Assembly (NCBI GenBank): GCA_037447655.1
Contig: JBBHKE010001588.1
Coordinates: 1 to 64,000 of the forward strand
DNA: 64,000 nt
Direction: 5' to 3'
From: Zygnema cylindricum
Taxonomy: Eukaryota; Streptophyta; Zygnematophyceae; Zygnematales; Zygnemataceae
In this document: piece by piece, positions 45,366 to 55,802 of the stretch
Layout of the letters: each line of letters opens with the position of its first letter
Numbering within the stretch: the first letter of the stretch is position 1
Notes under the pieces: generated by a model
The model's database searches: none
The model's input: the letters and a program-made list of their open reading frames with translations, nothing else
Told to the model about the DNA's origin: nothing
Position numbers and translations under genes: made by a program

Positions 45366-46058
45366 CGAATTAATAAGGAGATCTAAAGTAACTAAACAAG
45401 TTGACTTTTAGTATGCGGATTTTGCGGAGGTGTCGTGTAAATATTAGAGATTTGTCTTTTGCTTATTAGTTTATTAGTTTACATTTTTTCATTTTAACAT
45501 ACCTCGAATTATTCGGCTATTCTCACAATAATTTAGGTAGATGGTGGATACCGTACTGTTGGTATTCCTCCGTACATTCTGTAGTGAACTCTCAGAGTAT
45601 AACTTGTAGGACTTAGAATATTTTGAGCATCACAGGTAAGTTAATCAAAGACATGGCAAACTATTTTTCTGCAACTTTGACATGTTAGTGTGATCACTTT
45701 GGTTGTTACTTTGATGTGAAACGGCGTGGATGTATACTTCGATCTAGAAACTATATGAGTGTGTAGTTTCACTCTCTTGTGTAGTTTTTGTAGGATAATG
45801 TGAGGAGTCTACCTGGTTTGTTTGGTAAGCTGTTAGATGTTTTTGGGAAAATCTGCAGCTCATATCTTTTGGATGTCTTTGTGGATTTGGATGTAACTTT
45901 GGGAGGTTACACTGCCTAGGCTATACTACATATTGTATATGTTTGAGGTGATTTTGTTCATTGTGGAGCAACCTGTGTTGTCTGAAACATAGCTCTTTTG
46001 GGGGTAGTTTGTGGTGTTTCCGAGAGTAATCCATGGCTGAAATAGGCTATAGACAAAA
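45366..46058 (+). repeat. Truncated 5' LTR of the family-D element
   Basis: Matches about 52390-53068. It starts abruptly at AGATCTAAAGTAACTAA and ends GGCTATAGACAAAA, where other copies have ACAACA. The gag ATG (46033) is inside it. Confidence 0.8.
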
Positions 46059-46860
46059 GGTTATGGGCCCACACCCAAGGCAACCGATATGTGATGGATC
46101 TAAATATCTTTAATCGAGGTGTATGTTGGAGAGCTACTTCGAGATGATGGAGTTAATGGATGTGGTGGATGGTACTTTGGCCAAAACATCAAATGGATGG
46201 AAAAAGAAGAACCATGAAAGTTTAAGGGTTATCAAAAACTCCTTGACTCAGGAACTAGTGATGTCATACCTAAGTTTAAAAGTGCAGCTGAATTAAAGAA
46301 ATGCTTAGAATTTATGTATACAAAGACTTATGTATATCATTTGCTTAGCACTGTTACAAAAATAGTTGAATAGAAGTAAGTAGGAGGTAGTGTGGAGAAA
46401 CCCTGTATTGACATAGAAGTATTATTTGCAGAAAATGATTTGGCCAGAGGAAACCTTACATATGCTCAACGAGCTCTTTTGTTAATGAGAGTTCTACATA
46501 AAGAATAGAAGAGTGCATTAGATAGATTGACTTAAATTGTTAAAAAGGATTGGAGCTTAACTCTAGGAAAAATATTTGCTTTAGATGAAGAGGCAAGTAA
46601 AAAGGTTTTATCAAATGAGAGGAATATAAAGGAATCTTAGTCTTAGTTTCACAAAATTAAAAGTAGTAGGGAGTTCGGAGATGGACCAAAGAATTGTTTT
46701 TACTGTAAAGATTTAGGACATACATTCAAGGTATGTCCATCATATAAAAGTGCATGTGTTAAAGGAAATTTCAGAGATGGATGGGATAACAGCCTAATTT
46801 GACCCTTAACAAGAAGGGAATCTAATGCTTTAGTGAGTGAGAGACAAGAATCGACCGATG
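46033..46860 (+). pseudogene. Gag of the family-D element
   Basis: The frame begins M-A-E-I-G-Y-R-Q in the LTR and passes through the primer site as V-M-G-P. Broken Copia-type gag follows: a Y-V-G-G-S-V-type block, L-M-R-V-L, K-K-D-W-S-L-T-L-G-K and an intact zinc knuckle C-F-Y-C-K-D-L-G-H-T-F-K-V-C at about 46695-46736. Several stops. It is closely similar to the gag at 48390-49290 and more distantly to that of element E. Confidence 0.75.
46059..46071 (+). promoter_or_regulatory. Primer-binding site (half-tRNA-iMet)
   Basis: GGTTATGGGCCCA immediately after the LTR. It is exactly complementary to the UGGGCCCAUAACC stretch around the CAU anticodon of plant initiator tRNA-Met as I recall that sequence. 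Confidence 0.8.
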
Positions 46861-46901
46861 ACTAAAGGCGTACACTGTGTGTTGACGAATTTATTTACTT
46901 A

Positions 46902-47357
46902 TTGTCTTTCTATGTTGTTCCGAATGAGGTGAAAGAGGTGAGTAAAAAAAATTCGGTTGTTGTCAATATTTCCTATAACAGATTGGTGAGTGACACAAAA
47001 TTACTAAAGGAAGAGGTAACAAAAATAAGAAAAGTTGAAGGAAGTGAACGGCACATAGAAGTGGAAAATACTGTTGATGTAGAAATCATTGAACTCAACG
47101 AAAAATAGGTAGAAATTGTTAAGAAAACGACACTAAAAAACAAGGTTTATGAGAGCAAGAAATGTCATAAATTAGGAGGAATATGGAAAATAAGAAAGAA
47201 TACTACGAAGAGATAAGAGAAGCTAAATGAAAAGGGGATCAGAATGAGTATATTGAGAATGAATACACATAAGGGAAGTGACAGATCTATGGAAAAAGAC
47301 ATAAAATTAGTGAGAAAATCCACAATTTATAGAGGTAATAGGAAGGCAAACCATGGA
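46902..47357 (+). pseudogene. Second, basic ORF of the family-D element (5' part)
   Basis: Open for 68 codons (N-R-L-V-S-D-T-K … V-E-N-T-V-D-V-E-I-I-E-L-N-E-K) and then continues frameshifted with Lys/Arg-rich sequence to the insertion site. It lines up with 49315-49818 (D-R-L-V-S-E-K … N-N-V-D-V-E-F-N-D-L). The remainder, M-R-K-K-T-K-K-I-A-E-K-R-L-K-K-K, lies at 51105-51160 on the other side of the insertion. Confidence 0.6.
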
Positions 47358-47362
47358 AAAAC

Positions 47363-48415
47363 TGTTGGTTTGAAAAGTTAGTTTCGTGCGTGCGTGTCGT
47401 TTTGTGCGTACACAATGTTTCGTGGGTACAGTACGCTACTCTAATGCTAGCTTGATTTACTGTGGAGGTTCGAATTGATTTGGGAATTGGGGGAGTAATG
47501 GTACTAATTGTTTTGGGATGTACGTTATTATTTGAGTGGCGCGAACAAAACGTAAGGAAAGGTACAGAATATGTAAATGTACGGCAGATCCCAAAGCGAT
47601 CCGATCTGGAATGTTTTTGGAGAAGTACGCCGCCGGTACGGACTAATTTGGATGGAGTGATGTCATTTCGCCAAGTGGATATTTGTGATTATGCATCACG
47701 ACATCAAGGAGCTTCGGACGGCGACGCCGTCAGTTTGGTGAGGGACACGAAATCGCGTCCATCACATGATATTTATTTTGGACGGTCCAGATTCGTTTGA
47801 CGTAATTTGTAAGACTTGTAAATATTTAGCAATGTTTTGTCCTGTGTATTAATTATTAGTGTAGATCTCATGTACACTCACATTAATTGAGGCAGTTGAT
47901 TGATTACGTACGGCTGGTATGCCTCCGTACATTTAGTAGTAAGCTGTAGTGTATATTTGTAGGACTTAGTCATTTTTGGACTTAGGAACTTTTTGGAAAG
48001 AAACTGTTTCTGCTCCTTTTTGGTAATTTCATCTGAGAATTGCTCTCAGTTTTATTGGCAAAATTATTTGAAATTTTGCATGTGTGTTCCTGTTTAAATT
48101 GGAAATTTTGTGAAAAATATTCAGACTATTGTGTGTCTGGTGGTCTTGGGACTTCATTGTGAAGTTGGTCAGATTTATCAAAGTTTTAGCAGGCTATTTT
48201 CTGCAACTTTGACTGGGTGATGTGGGAATTCTGGTTTGTATATTTATATGAGAATTTGTGGAAATACTAAGTGGCCTAGGAAATATCTGCTTGTGTAGTT
48301 TCAGCTTTGTTTGGTAATTCTGTAGAATTCTGAGTGGAATCAAAGTAAGCTGTTCTGGGGTAGTCTGTGGTGCTTCCAAGGGTACATTCATGGATGGAAT
48401 TGCTTCAAACCAACA
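47363..48415 (+). repeat. 5' LTR of family-B element
   Basis: 1053 bp. The gag ATG at 48390 lies 26 bases before the LTR end. A long open frame at 47462-47800 exists in this copy but is broken in the 3' LTR (stop near 50328), so it is probably chance. The LTRs are closely similar by eye. Confidence 0.93.
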
Positions 48416-49290
48416 GGTTATGGGCCCACGCCTATGGCTACCCATATTATATGAGTCTTACTTACCCATATTTGATGGATCTAACTATTATTGTTGGAGG
48501 AGTATGATGGAGAGCTTTTCAGGAGAAGGGAGCTGATCAGTGTGGTGGATGGGACATGTACCGAATAATCGCTTGGATGGGAGGAGAAAAACGATGAGTG
48601 TTTGAGGATTATCAAGCTTTGCTTGACTGAGAAATTTGAATGATTTATATTTGTTTGAAAAGTGTAGTTGAAATATGGAAGGATTTAGAATGTGTGTATC
48701 AAAAGACTTTTGTGTATCACTGGATGATTGGTTGTACCAAAATAGTTGACTATAAGTATGTAGGAGGTAGTATAGTGGAATACTGTAATGGTCTACAAGT
48801 ATTATTTGTAGAAAATGCCTTGGCAGGAGGAAGCTTTACCGATGTTCAACAAACTCTCTTTTTAATGAGGGGCCTACCTAAAGAATTTAAAAGTGCATTT
48901 GATAGATTGGCTCGGACTGATAAAAAGGATTGGAACTTAACTTTAGCAATCAGATTTGTTTTATAAGAAGAGGATTATAAAGAATCTCTAAATGATGGGG
49001 GGAATTTTCAGGGTGTTAGATCACAGTTTCAAAAAAATAGAGAAAATTGTCAATCTGAAAACTGCTTTTATTGTAATTACTCAGGGCATACCTTCAGAGT
49101 TTGTCCATCATATAAAAGTGCATGTCTTACAGGAAATTTCAGAGAAAGGTGGGACAACAACCGAGTTCAGCCCCCTATACAAAAGCAACAAAATTCATTT
49201 ACTAATCCGAGGAAATATTGTGAAGACAAAAGTGTTACACCTTCTTTCGAACGGTTTATTTGCCGACCGTCATTTTTGGAAATATGGATA
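48390..49290 (+). pseudogene. Gag of family-B element
   Basis: Begins M-D-G-I-A-S-N-Q-Q|V-M-G-P-R-L-W across the primer site, then Y-L-P-I-F-D-G-S-N-Y-Y-C-W-R and ISVVDGTCTE, the usual Copia gag start. After frameshifts, 48640-48966 is open with SIVEYCNGLQ, GGSFTDVQQTLFLMRGLPKE and KKDWNLTLAI. An intact zinc knuckle C-F-Y-C-N-Y-S-G-H-T-F-R-V-C lies at 49063-49104. It needs at least two frame changes, so this copy is disabled unless frameshifted. Confidence 0.82.
48416..48428 (+). promoter_or_regulatory. Primer-binding site of family-B element
   Basis: GGTTATGGGCCCA starts at the base after the LTR end CAACA with no gap, and is identical to the site at 46059. Confidence 0.85.
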
Positions 49291-49314
49291 ACGAAGACAG
49301 AGGGGGAATAAGTA

Positions 49315-49818
49315 TTGTCACCGAAGATGGTGTGGAAGAAAAGGAGAGCAAAAAACGAAGCGGATTTTGAAACTTTTTCTGGTGACAGATTGGTGAGTGA
49401 AAAATGCATACAAGAGGGAGAGTTAAGTGAAGTAAAAGGAGTTGGAGGAAGAGATGGGAAAGTGATAGTGGAACACAAAAATAATGTGGATGTGGAATTT
49501 AATGACCTTAGAGAAAGAGAGAGGAAAAATGTTCAAAAAATTGGTGTAAGAGAGGGAGTTAGTAATTTTAGAAAACAAAATAAAACTGCAAAAATTGGAA
49601 AAATAAGAAAAGAAAATCGGAAGAAGAGATTAGTGAAGAAAAAGGCAAGAATTAGAATTCATGACATTAAAAGGGTAGAAAATGGTGACAAAGATATAAA
49701 CTTACAGAAAACACAAAAATTCATTAAGAAAGCAAAAAAAACATGCAAGACTCAAAGGATAACTAGTAGAAGAAAACAGGTTCAAAAGGTGGTAAAAGGA
49801 AGACGTCGTGAGAAGTGA
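49315..49818 (+). CDS. Second ORF of family-B element: 167-residue highly basic protein
   Basis: An uninterrupted frame right after gag. About a third of residues are Lys or Arg, especially toward the C terminus (GKIRKENRKKRLVKKKARIR, SRRKQVQKVVKGRRREK). The N-terminal half has acidic and neutral stretches (N-N-V-D-V-E-F-N-D-L). It occupies the place where pol would be. No known domain is seen. Charge suggests nucleic-acid binding or a nuclear/nucleolar signal. The related ORF in the family-D element supports that it is a genuine gene of this element group. Confidence 0.65.
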   Translation: MSPKMVWKKRRAKNEADFETFSGDRLVSEKCIQEGELSEVKGVGGRDGKVIVEHKNNVDVEFNDLRERERKNVQKIGVREGVSNFRKQNKTAKIGKIRKENRKKRLVKKKARIRIHDIKRVENGDKDINLQKTQKFIKKAKKTCKTQRITSRRKQVQKVVKGRRREK

Positions 49819-50002
49819 ATTTATGGAGGATATTCTTGCAGGAAATGGAAGACATGGAGGCAAGCAGCTAAGGGAGTGGTGACGTCAGCGGAAGCGGTGT
49901 TGACGATTGAACGAAAGGGAAAAAGGGAGGAAATTTGAAGGTACGGAAAGGTACAACTATATTTCACACGCAGTATATTTTGTTCCGGATTCCACGAAAC
50001 TA

Positions 50003-50016
50003 AATTTCCAGGGGAG
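50003..50016 (+). promoter_or_regulatory. Polypurine tract region of family-B element
   Basis: TTTCCAGGGGAG directly precedes the 3' LTR start TGTTGG. The purine core is AGGGGAG. Confidence 0.8.
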
Positions 50017-51070
50017 TGTTGGTTTGAAAAGTTAGTTTCGTGCGTGCGTGTCGTTTTGTGTGTACACAATGTTTCGTGGGTACAGTACGCTACTCTAACG
50101 CTAGCTTGATTTACTGTGGAGGTTCGAATTGAATTGGGAATTGGGGGAGTAATGGTGCTAATTGTTTTGGGATGTACGTTATTATTTGAGTGGCGCGAAC
50201 AAAAAGTAAGGAAATGTACGGAATATGTAAATGTACGGCGGATCCCGAAGCGATCCGATCTGGAATGTTTTTGGAGAAGTACGCCGCCGATACGGACTAA
50301 CTTGGATGGAGTGATGTCATATCGCTAAGTGGATTTTGGTGATTATGCTTCACGACATCAAGGAGCTCGGATGGCGGTGCCGTCAGTTTGGTGAGAAACG
50401 CGAAATCGCGTCCATCACATGATATTTATTTTGGACGGTCCAGATTCGTTTGACGTAATTTGTAAGACTTGTAAATATTTAGCAATGCTTTGTCCTGTGT
50501 ATTAATTATTAGTGTAGATCTCATGTACACTCACACTAATTGAGGTAGTTGATTGATTACGTAAGGCTGGTATGCCTCCGTACATTTAGTAGTATGCTGT
50601 AGTGTATATTTGTAGGACTTAGTCATTTTTGGACTTAGGAACATTTTGGAAAGAAACTGTTTCTGCTCCTTTTTGGTAATTTCATCTGAGAATTGCTCTC
50701 ATTTTTATTGGCATAATTATTTGAAATTTTGCACGTGTGTTCCTCTTTGTATTGGAAATATTGTAGCAAATTTGCAGACCTATTGTGTGTCTTGTTTGCT
50801 TGAGAATTGATTGTGAAGTTGGTCAGATTAATCAAAGTTTTGGCATGCTGTTTTTTTGCAACTTTGACTAGGTGATGTGGGAATTCTGGTTGGTATATTT
50901 ATATGAGAATTTTTGGAAATACTTAGTGGCCTAGGAACTATCTGCTTGTGTAGTTTCAGCTTGGTTTGGTAATTCTGTAGAATTCTGAGTGGAATTAAAG
51001 TATGTTGTTTTGGTGAAGTCTGTGGTGCTTCCAAGGGTACATTCATGGCTGATATTGCTTCAAACCAACA
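50017..51070 (+). repeat. 3' LTR of family-B element
   Basis: 1054 bp, ends CTTCAAACCAACA, followed by the AAAAC target copy. Confidence 0.93.
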
Positions 51071-51984
51071 AAAACTATAAATTTTATAACAGATTAGAAA
51101 TTCATAAGATGAGAAAAAAAACAAAAAAAATTGCGGAAAAACGGTTAAAGAAGAAACATGTTACAAAATGGATCACACCGAGAAACGCAACCAGCAACGT
51201 TCAGAGGATGTGTGAAGGGAAAATGGAGGGACGTGAGCTACTTTTGAGGAACCTTTAAGAGAATTTGGTGCAACAACTTAAGTAACATATATCGAAGGAA
51301 GCGGAAGGCGTGGAAGTATTTAATAGGGGAGAAGGTGCAGTGATTGTTTGATGAAAGTGTGTAAGAGATAGCTTTTTAGCAAATTTGATAACATTGCTAA
51401 GGGACGAATACGGGTGCAAATTCGGGGTTACTGGAGAGGTGTTATAGCATAAGTGAAAGGAGATTTTTGCGTTTATGGCATCGGGGGAGATGTTACAGGA
51501 CGAATTTTGCAAGGGGGCAGTTTTTGATGAAGACGAAGGTTGGGAATTGGAAGGAGGCAGCAGGAGAAGTGGAGACATCAGCTGATATAGTGGTGATGTG
51601 TCGTTTTTCTAATTTTTTGAATGTTGAGTAGTGGAGGTTGTGAAAAAAAATCTTTGATCTCTAAATAATTTTTATGGCCTTGCGTTTCTATGTACCTCCA
51701 TTAGAGTAGAAAGATTTACAGACAGAGTGGAGTACCGAGTCTCAGGCTTTAGGGGAGTGTTGAATTTGAAAGCTTTGGTTTTTAGTAGACGAGGCAGTGA
51801 TGAGAAGTTGAGGGTAGATTGGAGCAGCTGCTAGGGCACCAATGACAAATTAGCGCAGCATGGCAGCAAAGGAATACACGCTGCATATTATATTCAAACT
51901 GGGCTGCGAAGTCAAACTATTGTAGCATAGCAATACACGCTGCATATTGCATTACGAGTGCAAGAAACTAAACTTTTGGGGGAG
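51071..51984 (+). other. 3' internal region of the family-D element
   Basis: Resumes the basic ORF (51071-51258) and then noncoding sequence. It contains two polypurine/LTR-start-like places: TTAGGGGAG|TGTTGAATTTGAAAGC near 51751 and TTTTGGGGGAG|TGTTGTTTT at 51984. The first resembles the start of LTR E, so a short LTR piece of 230 bp may be trapped here. GCAGCATGGCAGC-type words occur between them. Confidence 0.6.
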
Positions 51985-53071
51985 TGTTGTTTTAAAAAAA
52001 AAAAAATTTGCGTACGCGACATTTTGTGCGCTTGCGACAGTTCGTGCGCAATGGAGTGTAATGTGGAGGTTCGAATGGATTCATTGATTGGGGGAGCGAA
52101 TGTAAAGATAAATTAAAGTGATTTAAGGGACTCGGTGAGTGGCGTGAATAAGCATTGAGAAATGGACGGCGGATCGCGAAGCGATCCTATGTGAAATGAA
52201 CAAAATGTTGAAATATACGCCGCCGGAATGGCGCAGCAGCGACGGAGACAAGATATCGCAACTGCGGTTATTTTGGATATTATCTGTACAAACAACACAC
52301 CTAACGTTGCTACGGATAATATGAATATGATCTAGTACGAAACAACGCACCTGCGCTTGGTATAAATCAAGTCGGGGACGAAGATTCATAACAAGATCTA
52401 AAGTAACTAAGCAAGTTAAAGCATAGTATGCGGATTTTGCGGAGTTGTCGGTGTAAATATTTTGTTCAACAGAGGTTTGCCTTCTTGCTAATTAGTTTAT
52501 TATAGTAGCATACCTTAAATTATTCGGGTATACTCACAATAATTTAGGTAGATGGTAGATACCGTACGGTTGGTATGCCTCCGTACATTTAGTAGTGCAC
52601 TCTCAAAGTATAACTTGAATGACTTAGATTATTTTGAGCATTACAGCTAAGTTAATCAAAGACATGGCAGACTTTTTTTGTGCAACTTTGACCTGTTAGT
52701 GTGATCATTGTGGTCGTTACTTTGATGTGAAACTTTGTGGATGTATACTATGACCTAGAAAATATATGTGTGTGTAGTTTCAGTCTTTTTTCTGTTGTTT
52801 CTCTAGGATGATACGAGGAGTCTACCTGGTTAGTTTGGTAAGCTGTCAGATGTTTTTGGGAAACTCTGCAGCTCATATCTTTTGGATGCCTTTGTGGATT
52901 TGGCTGAAACTTTAGGAGGTTATACTGACTAGGATATACTAGATATTGTAGAAGTTTGAGGTGATTTTGTTTATTGTGGAGTAATCTAAATTGTGTGAAA
53001 CACAATTGTTTTGGGGGTAGTCTATGGTGCTTCCGAGAGTAATGCATGGTTGAAATAGGCTATAGACAACA
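51985..53071 (+). repeat. 3' LTR of the family-D element
   Basis: 1087 bp, TGTTGTTTTAAAA…GGCTATAGACAACA, preceded by a polypurine tract. The base after its end belongs to the methyltransferase frame on the minus strand, so the element inserted into that gene. Confidence 0.9.
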
Positions 53072-54345
53072 AAAGTAAGGTTCAGCGCTGCTGCTTAGTG
53101 AGTCTCGAAGCAATAGTGGTGCCTGGGATAAAATGTAAAAGGTGTTCTCGTTCTATAGCAGTAGGTTCTTCTAAGTGGCCTGTATGAGTATTTTGAAGCA
53201 AGCCCGGACGGTTGTGTGAATATGCAAGAGAGTGTGAATATGCGACCAATGTAGGGATGTTAAGACCAAAAGCATGAGATAGTGTGTCTGAATACATGTT
53301 TGGTCCTTATAAAATGGGAGAAGTGCATCTTGAATGGAAAGTTTAGGCGGTCGAACAGCGAGGTTCGCTTCACGGAAACAACCCATGTCCACCAGGTTAG
53401 TCCACTTGGAACAAACTCTGTGGGCCACCGAACCGTGGCGTGCTGCATCAATAATCAATGGTGGTCCAATCAATGATTGAATAAGTTTGTAATCTTGAAG
53501 GACCGTGGGTGGGGGGTCATTATAGGCTGCAACATTTTCAAGGATGTATCCGAAAGCGGGGTCTAATTTTTGAAAGAAGTGGATAAGACGAACTTCCTCA
53601 AAAAACAACTTAGTACGTGGGTCTGTGAGACCTAAACCTTTCCTTGCCCTCAACATACCTTGACATTCCCATCTTGCAAAGAGAAGGTTGATAGGTTCTA
53701 ACTCCAGCAAATGATGATTTCCTATTAGGCGCATATCCCGTGGTAAAGCATAATGCATGTCTTGAAAAGCGGACCGGGGAAAAAGGTGAGGATATTGTTC
53801 ATGCAAGATTTGCCAATGGTGCAACTGAGCGCGTCGAGCCAAGGGGTCAATATCGACGGAATAATAATATTTAATCAGAAGACCGTTTAGAAGGCAGGAG
53901 AGAAGTGACGTACCAATTCTTGCAAAAAGGTCTAAGATAACGAGACAGCTCGGGTGAGGTTGTAAACTGACTAGTGTCCATTTAATGGGCAAGAACTGGG
54001 AGGGATCCACCATAATGGAGGGCGGGTCAAGAATAATAAATAAATGATTTCGTGAAGTAAATTTATAAAGTCGGTCGAAATCTGAAGAGTCAATGATAAA
54101 TCCGGGTGTGCCAAATAATTTCGACATTCCCAGGGGGTTTGGTAAGATTTCGTCCGTTGTTAAAGATTCAATAATATCGGCGCCTATGCCGTTTCCGGCA
54201 TAGGCTGGCAAGACAAACGCAAAATGAATCGTAGTCAGCGTGGTTTGGCGAGCTGAGATGATAGATAAGCAAACTTTGTGGTTTGGAAAATTGTTTGGTC
54301 TGTATGAAAATGTTTGATCATGCATATCAACCCCCCCCCCCTGAA
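53072..54345 (-). pseudogene. Dnmt3/DRM-type cytosine-5 DNA methyltransferase, broken
   Basis: The minus-strand frame 54361-53171 is open for 396 codons; the first ten residues come from a neighbouring LTR. Motifs in order: motif I V-I-L-D-L-F-A-R-I-G-T (residues about 141-151), Y-Y-Y-S-V-D-I-D, motif IV region F-A-R-W-E-C-Q-G with the catalytic Cys kept (about 229-235), DPRTKLFFEEVRLIHFFQ as in Dnmt3 G-x-G-R-L-F-F-E-F-Y-R-L, motif VI L-E-N-V, and motif VIII-like IIDAARHGSVAHR…W-T-N. A frameshift near 53300 moves the C-terminal part to 53297-53082 (PTAIEREHLLHFIPGTT and R-L-T-K-Q-Q-R), matching the target-recognition and motif IX-X zone. An LTR cuts it at 53071 just before the expected L-L-G. 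Several conserved Gly are Arg, so activity is unlikely. Confidence 0.88.
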
Positions 54346-54538
54346 ACTCTGAGACTTCCATTGGCCCTCAGAGTATGCAGATCCAAAAGAAGCTAATCTA
54401 GATAGTGTCGACTCCAAGTTGATATAAACCCAAATGACTGACCCCTTGACAGTCAAAACCCCAATATAGATTCACCCCTGTGAAATAACACTTTCTGTGT
54501 GCTCAGTTCCACCACAGAATGCAAAGTTAGAATATGTA
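54346..54538 (-). repeat. LTR family C end, minus orientation
   Basis: On the minus strand it ends GGAAGTCTCAGAGTTTCA beside a run of G in the methyltransferase frame. It matches 57680-57860. It is joined tail-outwards to the plus-oriented LTR that follows. Confidence 0.75.
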
Positions 54539-55352
54539 CCTACGGGCCGGCAAACAGATAATAACCGGTAGCCTTAGCCGTTAAGTCTAGAAGTAGTGTT
54601 ACGTACTATATAGTTTGATATTTATTTAAACATGTATACGTAGGATAAATCATTTAACTGTAATTGTTTACGGGATTCATAGATCCGCTAAAGTATAAGT
54701 ACGGGTTACGGTACGGACAAGAAATAAATACCGCGCATTTATTTCTTAAGTGAAACGAATACCGCGCTTGTATTTATTACGGCTACAATTAAATTCGAAT
54801 TTAATCGGACGGCCGGAATTAGCGCCGAGATCGCGGAAGAAGATTTAGGAGGTTTGTGGCCATCGCTACATCGGATGACACGTGGCAAAATGACATTGGA
54901 TCGTGGTATCTCCGGAGATTATGGCACCAAATCCGGATATGACATGTGTCGACATTTAGGCCATGTCGTACAATGTCCGTACATAAAGTACTCCGACAGC
55001 TATACTTTTGCGTAAGGAACTGTATCCTGATTGGTTCCGTACGTCAGTAGATAGTTTCTGTGAGAGAGATAGGACTTAGAAAAATTAGAAGAGAGGACCC
55101 TCTCTCCCAGAGAGCTTCTGTACAAAAGGTAAACTTTGACCCTCCATAACTTACTGCTCAGGGGAGCAAATTCAGAGATTCTTTTAGCTATAGACTCAGG
55201 GGATTCTTGCCTTCACAGGGGTGCAGGTGGTCAGAGTTTTTGTTTGCCAAGGTGGCAGTTGTTTTTGCTAAAACACAAAGGGGTCAGAGTTATCCAATAG
55301 GCTTCTTGGAAGCTGTCCACTCTGAGGACTTATGGAGGTCTCAGAGTTTCAT
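54539..55352 (+). repeat. LTR family C, plus orientation, 5'-truncated
   Basis: Matches 60690-61504 from the CGGCCGGCA zone to the end GGTCTCAGAGTTTCA. With the preceding fragment it forms an inverted LTR pair whose two outer ends are the same LTR terminus. Confidence 0.8.
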
Positions 55353-55740
55353 TACATAGGCTAGCAAGAAAAACGCAGAATGAGCCGTATTAGGCATGGG
55401 TTGCCGAGCCAAGATAAGAGGTAAAAAAACTTTGCGTTACGGAAAATTGTTTGGTCTATTCGAAAATGTTTGATCATGTATATCAACCCCCCCCCCTACT
55501 CAAAAAATAACGTCTCAGCCGACCAAGCATTCATAATTATGACACTTTGTGACCACGGCGAGAGCATATATTTTTGCAAAATAGGTTGCTCATTCGCATT
55601 GAAATTGAAAATAGATTCGTTCTTTTATCATACCAAGGAATGGTTTTATGGTCCCTGCGGAAGTCAACAGACTTATGATTGTGGTTTGTAGTTTATCTGT
55701 AGTAAGACCTATTTATTTTGCAAATTTTGACCCAATCCAT
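55353..55740 (-). pseudogene. Second copy of the methyltransferase 5' region
   Basis: 55355-55490 repeats 54198-54345 with many differences (H-D-Q-T-F-S-x-R-P-N-N-F-P, poly-G run, A-R-Q-P/T). It then continues upstream with protein-like minus-strand sequence (K-S-V-D-F-R-R-D-H-K-T-I-P-W) not present at the first copy. Several stops. It may be an allied element or a local duplication. Confidence 0.5.
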
Positions 55741-55802
55741 TCGTTTTGTGCCTGTGTCTACAAGAGGAAAAGTTGGGGCAACCCCATTAACGGTAAAAAC
55801 GT

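Larger units (their letters stand above)
47363..51070 (+). mobile_element. Gag-only LTR retrotransposon, family B, with AAAAC target duplication
   Basis: A complete 3708-bp insertion. LTRs 47363-48415 and 50017-51070 have matching ends TGTTGGTTTGAA…TTCAAACCAACA. The target duplication AAAAC is at 47358-47362 and 51071-51075. Primer site and polypurine tract are present. Internal sequence is only 1.6 kb, with gag and a basic ORF and no protease, integrase, RT or RNase H. It interrupts a related element (family D) inside the corresponding ORF, so related gag-only elements were active at different times. Confidence 0.93.
45363..53071 (+). mobile_element. Gag-only LTR retrotransposon, family D, interrupted by a second element
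   Basis: 5' LTR remnant about 45366-46058, primer site 46059-46071, gag and a basic ORF to 47362. A younger element occupies 47363-51070. The internal sequence resumes at 51071-51984, and the 3' LTR is 51985-53071. Without the insertion the internal part is about 2.2 kb and holds no pol. The 5' LTR has lost its start to the flanking LTR-C fragment. It is a non-autonomous element (TR-GAG type) that would need enzymes from a related Copia. Confidence 0.8.

Noticed and set aside
47462-47800. 112-codon open frame in the 5' LTR of the family-B element
   Set aside because: The same place in the 3' LTR stops after 70 codons, and no other LTR family keeps it.
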